A DNA stretch of 64,000 nucleotides from Hyphococcus sp. (GCA_021776335.1 JAJFGB010000011.1:62001-126000), one strand, 5' to 3'; counted from the stretch's first letter, positions 1-8,201 are shown. The notes: generated from the letters alone by a model not told the origin. Translations and numbers: made by a program.

Positions 1-1352
1 CGGACGTCGGCACAATCATTTGTGACGAGAAATCTCTGAATGTCAGTGTGAATGCGTTGCCATCGGGCAATTCTTCATGGAGAAATTCGCCGCCGCAAAC
101 CTCCGATGCGCGCGCGACAATACGCAACGCCATCGGCATGTCCGACCCCTGGCTGGTCAAATAGTTTTCGATTTTTGTTAGTGGCTTTGTTTCTTCCACA
201 AACTGTTGTGAGGGCTTGGGCTGACCGTCATCGCGAAGCATCAGCGACACAATATCGTCTTGTTGCTGTAGCGTAAGCATCAGTTTCGACACGCCCACAG
301 GCCCTGTATTATAATAGTCGGCGAGGGATTGAATTGCCGTTTTTACAGCATATTCACTGGTTCTTATTTCTCCGGTCGACCCCTCCGTTGTCACCTTGAT
401 TCCGGCCTCGATCAATTCGCCCAAATCAGCAATCGCAGAAGTAACTGACGCCGGTTCTTCCTTGCGGCTCTCGACTTCGTCCAGACGATGGTAGATCAAC
501 AGGCTGTTGACGCTGCTGGCCAGATTCGCCGTCGCCTCCTTGATATATCGCGCGCTCTCAACGCCGGCCTCAGGGTCGTGTTGATCATTGTCACTTGCCA
601 GGCTGTCCATCACGATATCTGAAAAACCGCTGATCTGATGCAGGGGCGTTTTGACGAAATGAACCAGCATATTCAGCGCCGCGACCTTTCGCTGGTTGTC
701 CCGGCGTGCGTCTTTGAGAAGCGCGTTGAGTTGAATATTTTGTTCGCTGATTGTTTGCGTTTTAAGAAAATCGACTCGCTGATAACGCTGCATCAGGTAA
801 ACGCCCAGAAGAGCGATGACACCGACAAGAGCCACGTTTGTCGATTGCAGCAAGGCCGCTTGCTGTTCACTCATACTGCCCGCAACAATGACGAACTGCA
901 CAAAAGGTGCGCCGACAACTAGGCACATGGAATGAAAACTCAGGCGCAAGAGCACCGCCGCCATGATGTAGCTTTGGATCAACCCAAGATACCATGTGTT
1001 GTCGAGCGAAGGCTGAAGCCAGAGAATGACGTTAAGCGATGAACACATCAGCAGGACGATAACTGCAATCACCAAGTCATGGTGTTTTCTGATACGCGGC
1101 GACAACAGCGTCGAAAACAACAATGCGCTAAGCACAAAAGTGATAAGTCTGACAATTACCGGACGGGATGGATTTACGGTGTCTATGAAATCGGAAAAAA
1201 TATACAGAATAAAAACGCTTAAGCCGATGCCAATGCCCCAAGCATTGACCTTTATATTCCGCTTGAAAATATGCGCCTGAAACGCCGCTTCGCTTTTTTT
1301 GGATGCGAAGCGGGAGCTTAAAAGACTTATCTTGTCGGTTTCAGACAACATC
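1..1352 (-). CDS. degenerate membrane histidine-kinase-like protein, partial, apparent N-terminal frameshift
   Basis: Cut by the left edge and absent from the ORF track. On the minus strand one phase stays open from about 1327 to base 1. It encodes several hydrophobic segments (first one GIGIGLSVFILYIF), then LVHFVKTPLHQISGFSD. That is a HisKA H box with the His kept (codon 661-659) but the usual following Glu replaced by Phe. The ATPase half is poor: no clear N box, RDDGQP where DxGxG is expected, and no GxGxG. I infer a pseudokinase or ligand-sensing partner. It shares TPLHQI-GFS with the kinase at 3724-5217, so the two look paralogous. The start is odd: a stop (1330-1328) closes the good frame, and the likely ATG at 1352 joins it only if the A-run 1320-1324 loses one base. 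A sequencing error, decay or frameshifting could each explain this. Confidence 0.65.
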
Positions 1353-1542
1353 CTGGCTCACTGATTTCAGTGTCCGACATACCTTATTCGGTTTAGCTAT
1401 TGGTAAATGAGCACGCGTCGAATGCTGGTGCGCGCAATCATTTTGCTTTCAAAATGAAACCGTAAAAATAACGTCAGTATCGAAGCGAGCGCTTGCCGGA
1501 AGGCCGGCGGGGCCTTGTGGAAACTTCAAAAAGACCCTAGTG

Positions 1543-1557
1543 TTAACAATTAGTTAA
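1543..1557. promoter_or_regulatory. CtrA-type full site (TTAA-N7-TTAA)
   Basis: TTAACAATTAGTTAA matches the alphaproteobacterial CtrA consensus TTAA-N7-TTAA exactly. It ends 30 bp before the ATG of the HDO gene at 1588, which suits control of that promoter. No binding evidence is available; the match is by sequence only. Confidence 0.55.
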
Positions 1558-1587
1558 CGGCGCTTTTGCAAGCGACTGTGTGAGTAC

Positions 1588-2325
1588 ATGATTGATATAC
1601 TGGAAAAGCAGTTTCAGCCAATATTAGAGGACTTTCTCGCGTCTTCTGCCATTCTGCATTTAACCTCCAGCAATCTCACCGTTGAGGCCTATCGATCATA
1701 TCTCAGACAAACCTTCTACTATGTAAGAGAAAACCCACAGCTTCAGGCTCTGGCGACGATATATTTTCGTGGCCGCCAGCGGGATATGGTCAAGAGCTTT
1801 TACGCTCATGCGTCCTCCGAAATCGGGCATGAACAATTGGCGCTGAATGATTTTGTCACGCTGGGCGGCAACGACGCCTACACACCTTATCAAAACCCGC
1901 TTCCGGCGACGACCGCGCTTACCTCATTTGCCTATTATCAGATCTATAACCAGAACCCGCTCGGCTATCTCGGCTATCTGTTTTTCCTTGAGTTTTTGCC
2001 GACACAGGCCGGAGAAGCGATCTCTCAGCATTTGAGGGCGGCTGGCGTTCCGGAAAATGCGATGACGTTTCTTCGGGACCATATGGAAATTGATGTCAGC
2101 CACAACAGGTTGATGAAACAATATGCAAAGAGGCTTTTGAAAACTGAAGCTGATCTCGCGGCGGTGCACTATGCGATGAAAACCACGGGGTATCTTTACG
2201 CCCAAATGATCGGCGCCGCATTTGAAGACGCGGACCAGCGCATGGATACCGGCTGGAACTGGGAAGAACTTAACGCTGACGGCATTACGCCAGGAGAGCT
2301 TTCAAAGACCAGAGTTGTTGCGTAA
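1588..2325 (+). CDS. iron-containing redox enzyme, heme-oxygenase-like diiron (HDO) superfamily
   Basis: A 245-residue, helix-rich protein with no signal peptide. The carboxy-terminal metal motif H165-x3-D169-x2-H172 (DHMEIDVSH) and the mid-protein E135 (FFLEFLP) fit the HDO family known from UndA, CADD, BesC and SznF. In that family a nonheme diiron centre activates O2 to oxidise fatty acids, amino acids or similar substrates. The first-helix ligands are less clear: SSEIGHE offers E78, H81 and E82. The substrate cannot be read from sequence. Its convergent neighbour is an N-acyltransferase of the FeeM type, so an acyl or acyl-amino-acid substrate is an attractive inference. A perfect CtrA-type site lies just upstream. 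Base composition looks less GC-rich than the dnaK or rho regions, consistent with acquisition. Confidence 0.8.
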   Translation: MIDILEKQFQPILEDFLASSAILHLTSSNLTVEAYRSYLRQTFYYVRENPQLQALATIYFRGRQRDMVKSFYAHASSEIGHEQLALNDFVTLGGNDAYTPYQNPLPATTALTSFAYYQIYNQNPLGYLGYLFFLEFLPTQAGEAISQHLRAAGVPENAMTFLRDHMEIDVSHNRLMKQYAKRLLKTEADLAAVHYAMKTTGYLYAQMIGAAFEDADQRMDTGWNWEELNADGITPGELSKTRVVA

Positions 2326-2359
2326 CAGCGCGTTCGCCGCAGGCGGCGCAAACGCGCTG
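2326..2359. terminator. bidirectional hairpin between convergent genes
   Basis: CAGCGCGTT (2326-2334) pairs perfectly with AACGCGCTG (2351-2359), and inner arms GCCGC/GCGGC extend the stem. It begins right after the stop of the HDO gene and lies 13 bp before the end of the convergent acyltransferase. A T-rich stretch (CCTTTTCC) follows on the plus strand. Confidence 0.65.
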
Positions 2360-2371
2360 CTGCCTTTTCCG

Positions 2372-3112
2372 CTAGGGTCTGATATAGCGCGCAACAATCG
2401 AACGGCGCTTATCAAAAATTCTTTGGTCAGATAAATCAACGCGCATGACAGCGACGTCCCCAAAACAAGGGTGAAGTTTGCTCGGATTTTGCACCTCAAA
2501 GCACATTCGCTCATAAAACGATACAAGGTGTTGATTGCAGTCCAGAAAACTCCAGGCGGCCCTGCGAGCCAACGCTATATTAAAACATTCCGCACTGAGC
2601 ATAAGCGGTAACAGCCTGCGGCGTTCGGATTTTACAACCATCAGCCGTGATGAAAAGGCCACGTTTTGGGGGTAGCTTGCTCCAGCCGTCTCAAGCTCGA
2701 GAAAATCTCGATAAAACCCGCAATTGCCGTCGGCGCAAAAGTTTATCCGGGCCGTGCCTGTTATTTTCCCATCTTTGAATGCGCCGATGTTGTAAGCATA
2801 GTCGTCAAACGGGTCTTTGATTGTTTTTTTTTCATGATCTGCGTACTGATCATTTCTTTGCATTTCCCCTTCATATATTTTGTAACGAAATTTGTAGATG
2901 TCCGGGGCGTCTTCGCCCGGCTTGAAGATGCGAAGCCCATGCGTTGCGCTCTTCGGTTGCTTCCGCCCTATATGACAGCGCGCGGTTGCGACGTTTCTTC
3001 GCTGCACGCCGGTACAACTTTGTGGAGAAAAGACTCTGTTTTCTGATTTGTTTAGGTGGCTTTCTCGACCCGACGAAGGCCACCTTGCTACGTCGCTATT
3101 ATACTCTGACAT
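2372..3112 (-). CDS. FeeM/AHL-synthase-type N-acyltransferase (GNAT fold)
   Basis: A 246-residue protein. From about residue 60 it follows the pattern of FeeM-type N-acyl amino acid synthases and LuxI-like synthases: IYKFRYKIYEGEM near the N-terminus of the domain, an acidic stretch (DPFDDYAY), ITGTARINF, FSSRLMVVKSERRR and FYERMCFEV. These enzymes transfer an acyl group from acyl-ACP or acyl-CoA to an amine. It is not a canonical LuxI, so the acceptor is unknown. The first ~60 residues are Arg/Ser-rich and unlike the domain, so a later start (for example GTG at codon 36) is possible. It converges on the HDO gene across a hairpin. A GGTTAAC half-site lies about 75 bp upstream. The likely role, by context, is making an acylated small molecule or signal. 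Confidence 0.75.
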   Translation of the reverse strand: MSEYNSDVARWPSSGRESHLNKSENRVFSPQSCTGVQRRNVATARCHIGRKQPKSATHGLRIFKPGEDAPDIYKFRYKIYEGEMQRNDQYADHEKKTIKDPFDDYAYNIGAFKDGKITGTARINFCADGNCGFYRDFLELETAGASYPQNVAFSSRLMVVKSERRRLLPLMLSAECFNIALARRAAWSFLDCNQHLVSFYERMCFEVQNPSKLHPCFGDVAVMRVDLSDQRIFDKRRSIVARYIRP

Positions 3113-3452
3113 GTAAGGCCCAAAAACGCGTGGCCTCCCCCGTGGGGGAAATTATGCCTGACAAATCACAAATATCAAAACGTTGACGGTTAACACACTC
3201 GCAGAACGGGCAGTGATCGATCAGGGTGAGCAATAGACGAGAGCGTTTATCGCCCTTCAAACAACCATGGCGGGAATTTGATTCTTTTCAATCAGACTGC
3301 GGAACAGATGGCCGAACTGCAGTTTCATCAAAATAAATTTCAGGCGCACTGATATGCATCCTGATGGGTTTGCGCTTTCTCTATTTTTCCTGACCGGCAA
3401 ACGGCTGCGCCCGATCCCGGGTTGGCTTTGACCGCTGTTGGCGCATTTCTCG

Positions 3453-3475
3453 AGTTGAAAGCGAGGCTTTCAACT
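3453..3475. repeat. perfect 10-bp inverted repeat with 3-nt loop
   Basis: AGTTGAAAGC, loop GAG, GCTTTCAACT. No T-run follows on the plus strand and no gene ends nearby, so it is not an obvious terminator. It sits 70 bp before the tRNA-Gly relic. Confidence 0.6.
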
Positions 3476-3544
3476 ACTAGACGCGTTCATCATGCATATA
3501 GCGCCGCCTGTCGGCGTTCAGAACGGTCGACAATACATCAGCGA

Positions 3545-3608
3545 GCAGGCGTAGCTCATGGATAGAGCAAAATCTTGCCAAGTTTAGGTCGTCTGATCGC
3601 CCGCTCCA
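3545..3608 (+). pseudogene. tRNA-Gly(GCC) relic lacking the T arm
   Basis: The acceptor strands GCAGGCG and CGCCCGC pair at 6 of 7 positions, followed by TCCA at 3605-3608. The D arm GCTC-ATGGATA-GAGC is intact. The anticodon loop TTGCCAA (anticodon GCC) is intact, but its stem (AAATC/GTTTA) has only 3 of 5 pairs. After GGTCG the T stem-loop, usually about 17 nt, is collapsed to a few bases. The whole relic is 64 nt instead of about 74. I read it as a decayed tRNA gene, likely a former integration target, since the 3' end is the best-kept part. Whether it is transcribed cannot be seen here. Confidence 0.75.
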
Positions 3609-3723
3609 GGTTTAAACATTGTTAACCTTATCGCGGCCTGAAACCGCACACAAAGAGGCATCAGGCCAAGAGCTCCTTAACGATATCAGCCTATAAACTG
3701 CGCTTTAATCTTCTGGCGTAGGC

Positions 3724-5217
3724 ATGAGTCCCAACCGCAACCATCTTGCCAATCTTGCCAAGAGCGTCTTTGACGGTCTGTTTGGCAGCGTTGCGCCCGG
3801 TCAGATCGATTGGGCGTTGGCGCGATTTGCAGATCGTACGGAAGAGAAGAATTACCAACAACACCTTGTTGATATCGAATTGCCCAAGGATAGGTTGGTT
3901 AATTATCTCGGCATCACAATCTATATGGTTTTCGGTTTTCTGGACCTGATGACATTCCAGGAAAACCTGAATCAGGTGCTTATCCTGAGATGGGTTATTT
4001 GCACACCCATTGCCATCCTTCTAATCACACTGACTTTTTCGGATTCGATTAAGCGACATTTTCAACTCGTCACGATCGCTGTGATGGCGATCGGCTCTGG
4101 CTCCATGGTCGCGATGATTGGTTTGATGGGACCGGAGGGCGGGCCGCCTTATATTGTTGGTGTTCTTGCTATCTTTATTTTCTTCTCATGCATTCAACGC
4201 ATGCATTATCCAATCGCCGCCACAGTTTATATGGCAATCGTCGCTTGCTATTCGGCAACAATCGTCTTTGTCAGCCCAAAAAGCAGCGAAGAAATTATCA
4301 GCGGCCACTTCTTTATGATCTTTATCGCATCGGTTGCGCTTTTTACGACATATATGCAGGAAATCAGATCCAGGCTGGACTATTTTCAACGACGCCAACG
4401 TGAGCTCGACGCTGCCTATATTCAGGAGTTGTTGATAGAAGCGACGGCCGCGGACCGCGCAAAAATTAGTTTCCTTTCAATTCTAAGTCACGAAATGCGA
4501 ACGCCATTGCATCAAATTGTCGGGTTTTCCGAGGTCGTTCGCAATCAGTTGCAACAAACGCTCGTCTCGGACTCCGCAAAATACCTGGATGAAATTCACA
4601 GCTCTGCGACGGGTTTGCTGTCTACAATTGGAAAAATTCTGCGCTACGCTGACGCCACTGCCGGCAAAGTTTCGTATGAAATCGACACTTGCTCGATAAA
4701 ATACCTTGTTGAAACCGTTTGCGAACAGGCCTTGACGAAAGCGGAAGCAAAAAGAATTACCATTGACGTTAACAAAATTGAGCCGACGACGCTCCAAATC
4801 GACCATCCTCATACATGTTATGCGCTCGGGCACATTGTTGAAAATGCAATCAACGCCTCCGCAACCGGCTCTACCATCGAAATAAGCGGCGCTGCCGATC
4901 CCAATGGCGGCTATATCCTTTCAATACGAGATTATGGCTGCGGCATGACGGCTGCCCAGATTAAAGACGCCATGACGCCTTTCACTCAAACCGAATCTCA
5001 CAAAACGCGCAACCGGGTCGGTGTCGGTATTGGGCTAACACTCGCAAAGAAAATTCTCTCTGACCAGAAAGCACAATTAACCATCGAGTCAGCGCCGGAA
5101 AAGGGCGCCACGGCTTACGTCCATTTTGCATTAAGCGCGCAAACACCGACAGAGTCGGAAACCGCATTACCGTCCGGTGCTAGCGGCCCGGTTTATCGAG
5201 AACAAGAAAATGGATAG
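3724..5217 (+). CDS. six-TM sensor histidine kinase (PhcS-like topology)
   Basis: A 497-residue protein. Six hydrophobic segments lie between about residues 60 and 212, with almost no periplasmic domain, so a membrane-embedded or hydrophobic ligand is likely. A HisKA domain follows with H256 in SHEMRTPLHQIVGF, then an intact ATPase: N box VENAINAS, G1 DYGCGM and G2 GVGIGLTLAKKI. All catalytic motifs are present, unlike the paralogous gene at 1-1352. No receiver or DNA-binding partner is adjacent, so its response regulator is elsewhere. It overlaps the convergent methyltransferase by 38 bp. Ralstonia PhcS is a membrane kinase sensing a hydroxy-fatty-acid methyl ester made by PhcB. The PhcB-type neighbour makes a similar circuit plausible, which is inference. 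Confidence 0.85.
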   Translation: MSPNRNHLANLAKSVFDGLFGSVAPGQIDWALARFADRTEEKNYQQHLVDIELPKDRLVNYLGITIYMVFGFLDLMTFQENLNQVLILRWVICTPIAILLITLTFSDSIKRHFQLVTIAVMAIGSGSMVAMIGLMGPEGGPPYIVGVLAIFIFFSCIQRMHYPIAATVYMAIVACYSATIVFVSPKSSEEIISGHFFMIFIASVALFTTYMQEIRSRLDYFQRRQRELDAAYIQELLIEATAADRAKISFLSILSHEMRTPLHQIVGFSEVVRNQLQQTLVSDSAKYLDEIHSSATGLLSTIGKILRYADATAGKVSYEIDTCSIKYLVETVCEQALTKAEAKRITIDVNKIEPTTLQIDHPHTCYALGHIVENAINASATGSTIEISGAADPNGGYILSIRDYGCGMTAAQIKDAMTPFTQTESHKTRNRVGVGIGLTLAKKILSDQKAQLTIESAPEKGATAYVHFALSAQTPTESETALPSGASGPVYREQENG

Positions 5218-6625
5218 CATCAAGCGGATCTGAAAGAATTTGGACCCTGGCGTCATCAACGCCGCTCGCCATCGCCTTCATGTCATTTTCATTTCTGAAA
5301 TACAGCGTCCAATCGAGCACATACTCCATTGGCCACAATGTCCCGGTTCGCTTGTCATTGACGTTGCTTATGATCAAGCGGCCGCCAGGCTTGAGAAAAT
5401 CATACATCCGGCGAATAAAGCGCATCGCGAGCAACGGATTTAAATAGTCGACCAAGCCTGCAGAGTAGACAATATCCTGCTGAAATATTTGCGCGCCAAC
5501 AGGCGATGCGCCGAGCATATCCTTAAATGAAACGTTCAAGGCTGTTGCTCGTAGTCGCTCTGAACCAGGAAGCCCCATCGCCGATGTCAGCGCATAGTCA
5601 AGCGCTTCGGGCTCTTGATCGACAAGTGTCATCGCCCAGGTCGTCGAAGAAGGAGAGCTCGCGAGAATGGGCTCAAGCTCGCGTGCCGGCCCGCAACCAA
5701 TACTCATGACATTGACCGCTCTCGCAGCATCTTCACGTGTCGCTGCATGATCCACGATAAGTTGCGCAATCGTCTGCATCCGAGACACGATAGGTTTACC
5801 CGCTTCAACACCGAGCATGTGTAAAAACTTTGACCGTAGTGACGGCCCCACAGGCGTTCCGTCATACATAAAGTTCATGATGCTGTAGTCGCCGGGATAT
5901 CCCATTGGCTTGAAATAGCACCGCGCCCAACTGGCGCCGCCAACCAATTCACGGGTGACGACGCGTTCAGTAAAAGCCTTGAGGCTGTTGCGAAGCTCTT
6001 TGTCCGTATTACAGGGGATTACCAGATCATTGCCGTCCTCAAGCAACCGTCGCCACGGTTCGCTCGCGGCGCCAATCAGAGCGTCAATTAGTTCATGAGA
6101 TTCTTGGGGCGTTAATTTATCTTCTATCGGCGCCAGGTGCTGATCAATCCGATTGAGGTATCCGCCAACAAAATTCAAAACCTCGGCGCAATAACTTTTA
6201 TATATCTGAGGTGGTTCAGGAGCGGCATGTGGAGACACTGGTTCGAGCGCTAGTGTACCGGCATTTCTGCGCACCAGAGCGTCGAGGTCAAATTTCCGCC
6301 CCGTTAGAGCGACGCCAATACTGAAATCACCGCCGGTAATTTGCGAGCGAACCTGCACCGCCGGCGCGCTGAAGATTTCACGGCCATGCTGGGTCAAGCG
6401 TAACACACCCTCAATGGAACCCTCGGGCGGTTCATCCGCCAGGTCCAGATAACGGGAGGAACAGCCCGCACCGCTCACACTTATATTTATTAGATCAAAT
6501 TCGTTGCCGTCGAACCACGCCCGGGGGGGCATGCCCAAAAACAGCTTTTTTGCCTCAAAACGCTTTGGTCGAAAAAAACGACTGTTTCCATGCGCTCCTT
6601 TGAGATCCTCATATGTTTCAGACAT
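5180..6625 (-). CDS. PilZ domain fused to PhcB-type SAM methyltransferase
   Basis: A 481-residue protein. The N-terminal part (about residues 15-115) resembles PilZ: NISVSG at 47-52 matches the N/DxSxxG c-di-GMP motif, while the RxxxR motif is imperfect (RFFRPKR). The rest is a class I methyltransferase with motif I SIGCGPARE (about 308-316) and the stretch CYFKPMGYPGDY typical of the family annotated as 3-hydroxypalmitic acid methyl ester biosynthesis (PhcB). In Ralstonia, PhcB makes the quorum signal 3-OH PAME/MAME. Here a PilZ module could tie methylation to c-di-GMP, which is inference. It is divergent from the FadL-type transporter with a 211-bp shared promoter region, and convergent with the sensor kinase. 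The actual substrate is unproven. Confidence 0.8.
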   Translation of the reverse strand: MSETYEDLKGAHGNSRFFRPKRFEAKKLFLGMPPRAWFDGNEFDLINISVSGAGCSSRYLDLADEPPEGSIEGVLRLTQHGREIFSAPAVQVRSQITGGDFSIGVALTGRKFDLDALVRRNAGTLALEPVSPHAAPEPPQIYKSYCAEVLNFVGGYLNRIDQHLAPIEDKLTPQESHELIDALIGAASEPWRRLLEDGNDLVIPCNTDKELRNSLKAFTERVVTRELVGGASWARCYFKPMGYPGDYSIMNFMYDGTPVGPSLRSKFLHMLGVEAGKPIVSRMQTIAQLIVDHAATREDAARAVNVMSIGCGPARELEPILASSPSSTTWAMTLVDQEPEALDYALTSAMGLPGSERLRATALNVSFKDMLGASPVGAQIFQQDIVYSAGLVDYLNPLLAMRFIRRMYDFLKPGGRLIISNVNDKRTGTLWPMEYVLDWTLYFRNENDMKAMASGVDDARVQILSDPLDAIHFLVLDKPGR

Positions 6626-6674
6626 TCACGCGCTCGCCTACTGTTGCCCCCTCCGATGAATTATCTTTAATAAA

Positions 6675-6750
6675 GCGTTAATTTCAACAGCTTTTTTCAG
6701 GGCGCAGTGCGATTAGGCGTTAATCATTGCAAAAACAACCCCGCGTTAAC
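6675..6750. promoter_or_regulatory. three GCGTTAAY direct repeats between methyltransferase and FadL genes
   Basis: GCGTTAAT (6675-6682), GCGTTAAT (6717-6724) and GCGTTAAC (6743-6750) lie in the divergent promoter region. TTAATCAT at 6720 differs by one base from the CtrA half-site TTAACCAT. They may be binding sites for one regulator, possibly CtrA. This is a sequence observation only. Confidence 0.4.
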
Positions 6751-6836
6751 TATTGTAAACGAAGTTATCGGCGGCGCAGCTTGCAAAGCGCGCTTTTCCC
6801 TTTAAACGCAGGCCGCTCCAAAAAGGCTCAGAATCT

Positions 6837-8171
6837 ATGAAAACACAGAGTTTGCTCAGCATTACTTCATGGGCGGCGCTCAGTTTTGGCGCCCAGGCCG
6901 CTGGGTTTGCCCTTGAGCAACAAAACGCCGCGGCAATCGGCGGCGCTTATGCAGGCGCCCAAACGGAAACCGGTGATGTCGGCTTCATTTATTATAATCC
7001 CGCAGCGCTCGCAGATATCGAGGGCCTGCAGTTATCCGCCAATATCTCAGCAATCATTATCGATTCCGCCTACAGCAACGCCGCCGGTACGCTTCTTGGT
7101 CTGGCGCCGACAACCGGCCTCAACGCAGACAATGGCGCCCTCAAAGACACTGTTCTGCCCGCTGTCTTTTTCGGCATTCGGGTAAATGAGGCCCTGTCTC
7201 TGGGCTTTGGGGTGAACGCGCCGTTTGGGCTCAACTCCACTTATTCAACCAGCTCAATTGTTCGATACCATGCAACCGAAACAGATTTAAAGACAATGTC
7301 GTTTAATGCGGCGGCGGCCGTTAAACTATCAAACAAGCTTTCGATTGGCGGCGCCTTGCGGGTGCAACGGCTGGATTTCAAAGTTGGCAATGCGATCGAC
7401 TCGGCTGGCATTCTCGTTGCGAACACCGTACCCGGCTTTGTTCCCGGTACAGATGATGCTCTTGTCGTGCTTGACGGAAAAGATTTTGCAATAGGATACC
7501 AGATCGGTGCGATAAGCCAGCCGGCAGATGGTTGGAGCATCGGCGTCAACTATGCGTCAAAGATCGACCATGAATTTGACGGCGCGGCCAGTTTTGAAAT
7601 CATGTCTTCTCCGGCAAGCCAGTTGTTGAATGGATCATTCGGCCTGTTTCAAGACACAACATTTTCCAGCGCGCTCTCCACGCCCGCGAGTTTTTCAGTC
7701 GGCGTTGCTCATGATGCGTCGAAATCCCTCACATTAAAAGGGTCCGCTGTCTACACACTGTGGCACAGCTTTGAGGGCGTCGTCATTGCTTTTGATAATC
7801 CGGCGCAACCAACTGAAACATTGATGCAGGACTGGAAGGACAGTTGGGCTTTTTCTCTGGGCGGCGACTACCGAGTTGCAGAGCGAACAACGCTTCGAGC
7901 GGGTTTTATGTTCGATGCATCACCAGTAAATGATTCATTCGCTTCACCGCGCATCCCCGATGCAGATCGCTACTGGATCAATGCAGGCTTCACACAGATT
8001 ATCGGTGACAGAATGAAGCTGGATTTTGGCGCCGGATACGTGTTTGTAGATCAACGAAACATCTTGCAGCCTGCGGCGTTGCCAGAAAACCTCTTCCGCG
8101 GGAGCCTCACAAACAGCTACGACACGAATGCTCTCGTTGTGTCATTACGTTTGCTGTATCGTCGAAATTGA
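6837..8171 (+). CDS. FadL/TodX-family outer-membrane transporter
   Basis: A 444-residue protein with a signal peptide (cleavage after GAQA, about residue 21), then the mature start AGFALEQQNAAAIGGAYAG and NPAALAD, a hallmark of FadL. The rest alternates like a beta barrel and ends in an arginine/aromatic-rich strand (LLYRRN). FadL proteins let long-chain fatty acids and other hydrophobic molecules cross the outer membrane. It is divergent from the PhcB-type methyltransferase, so import or release of a fatty-acyl signal is a reasonable inference. General fatty-acid uptake is the simpler alternative. Confidence 0.88.
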   Translation: MKTQSLLSITSWAALSFGAQAAGFALEQQNAAAIGGAYAGAQTETGDVGFIYYNPAALADIEGLQLSANISAIIIDSAYSNAAGTLLGLAPTTGLNADNGALKDTVLPAVFFGIRVNEALSLGFGVNAPFGLNSTYSTSSIVRYHATETDLKTMSFNAAAAVKLSNKLSIGGALRVQRLDFKVGNAIDSAGILVANTVPGFVPGTDDALVVLDGKDFAIGYQIGAISQPADGWSIGVNYASKIDHEFDGAASFEIMSSPASQLLNGSFGLFQDTTFSSALSTPASFSVGVAHDASKSLTLKGSAVYTLWHSFEGVVIAFDNPAQPTETLMQDWKDSWAFSLGGDYRVAERTTLRAGFMFDASPVNDSFASPRIPDADRYWINAGFTQIIGDRMKLDFGAGYVFVDQRNILQPAALPENLFRGSLTNSYDTNALVVSLRLLYRRN

Positions 8172-8201
8172 AGCGTTGCGATCAGGCAAAGGGCATAAGT
8201 T

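Larger units (their letters stand above)
3113..3723. other. 611-bp gene-poor region between acyltransferase and sensor kinase
   Basis: No convincing protein gene here. It holds a CCCCC-GT-GGGGG mini-hairpin (3137-3148), probable promoter sequence for the leftward acyltransferase with GGTTAAC near 3190, a perfect 10-bp inverted repeat (3453-3475), a decayed tRNA-Gly (3545-3608) and TTTAAACATTGTTAACC (3611-3627) ahead of the kinase. It reads like an old integration or rearrangement scar. Confidence 0.6.

Noticed and set aside
2372-3112. Classical LuxI acyl-homoserine-lactone synthase
   Set aside because: Only the general acyltransferase pattern is shared, and no LuxR gene is adjacent; FeeM-type is the closer description.
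3352-3429. 25-codon ORF MHPDGFALSLFFLTGKRLRP...
   Set aside because: Too short, no ribosome site, inside a gene-poor scar.
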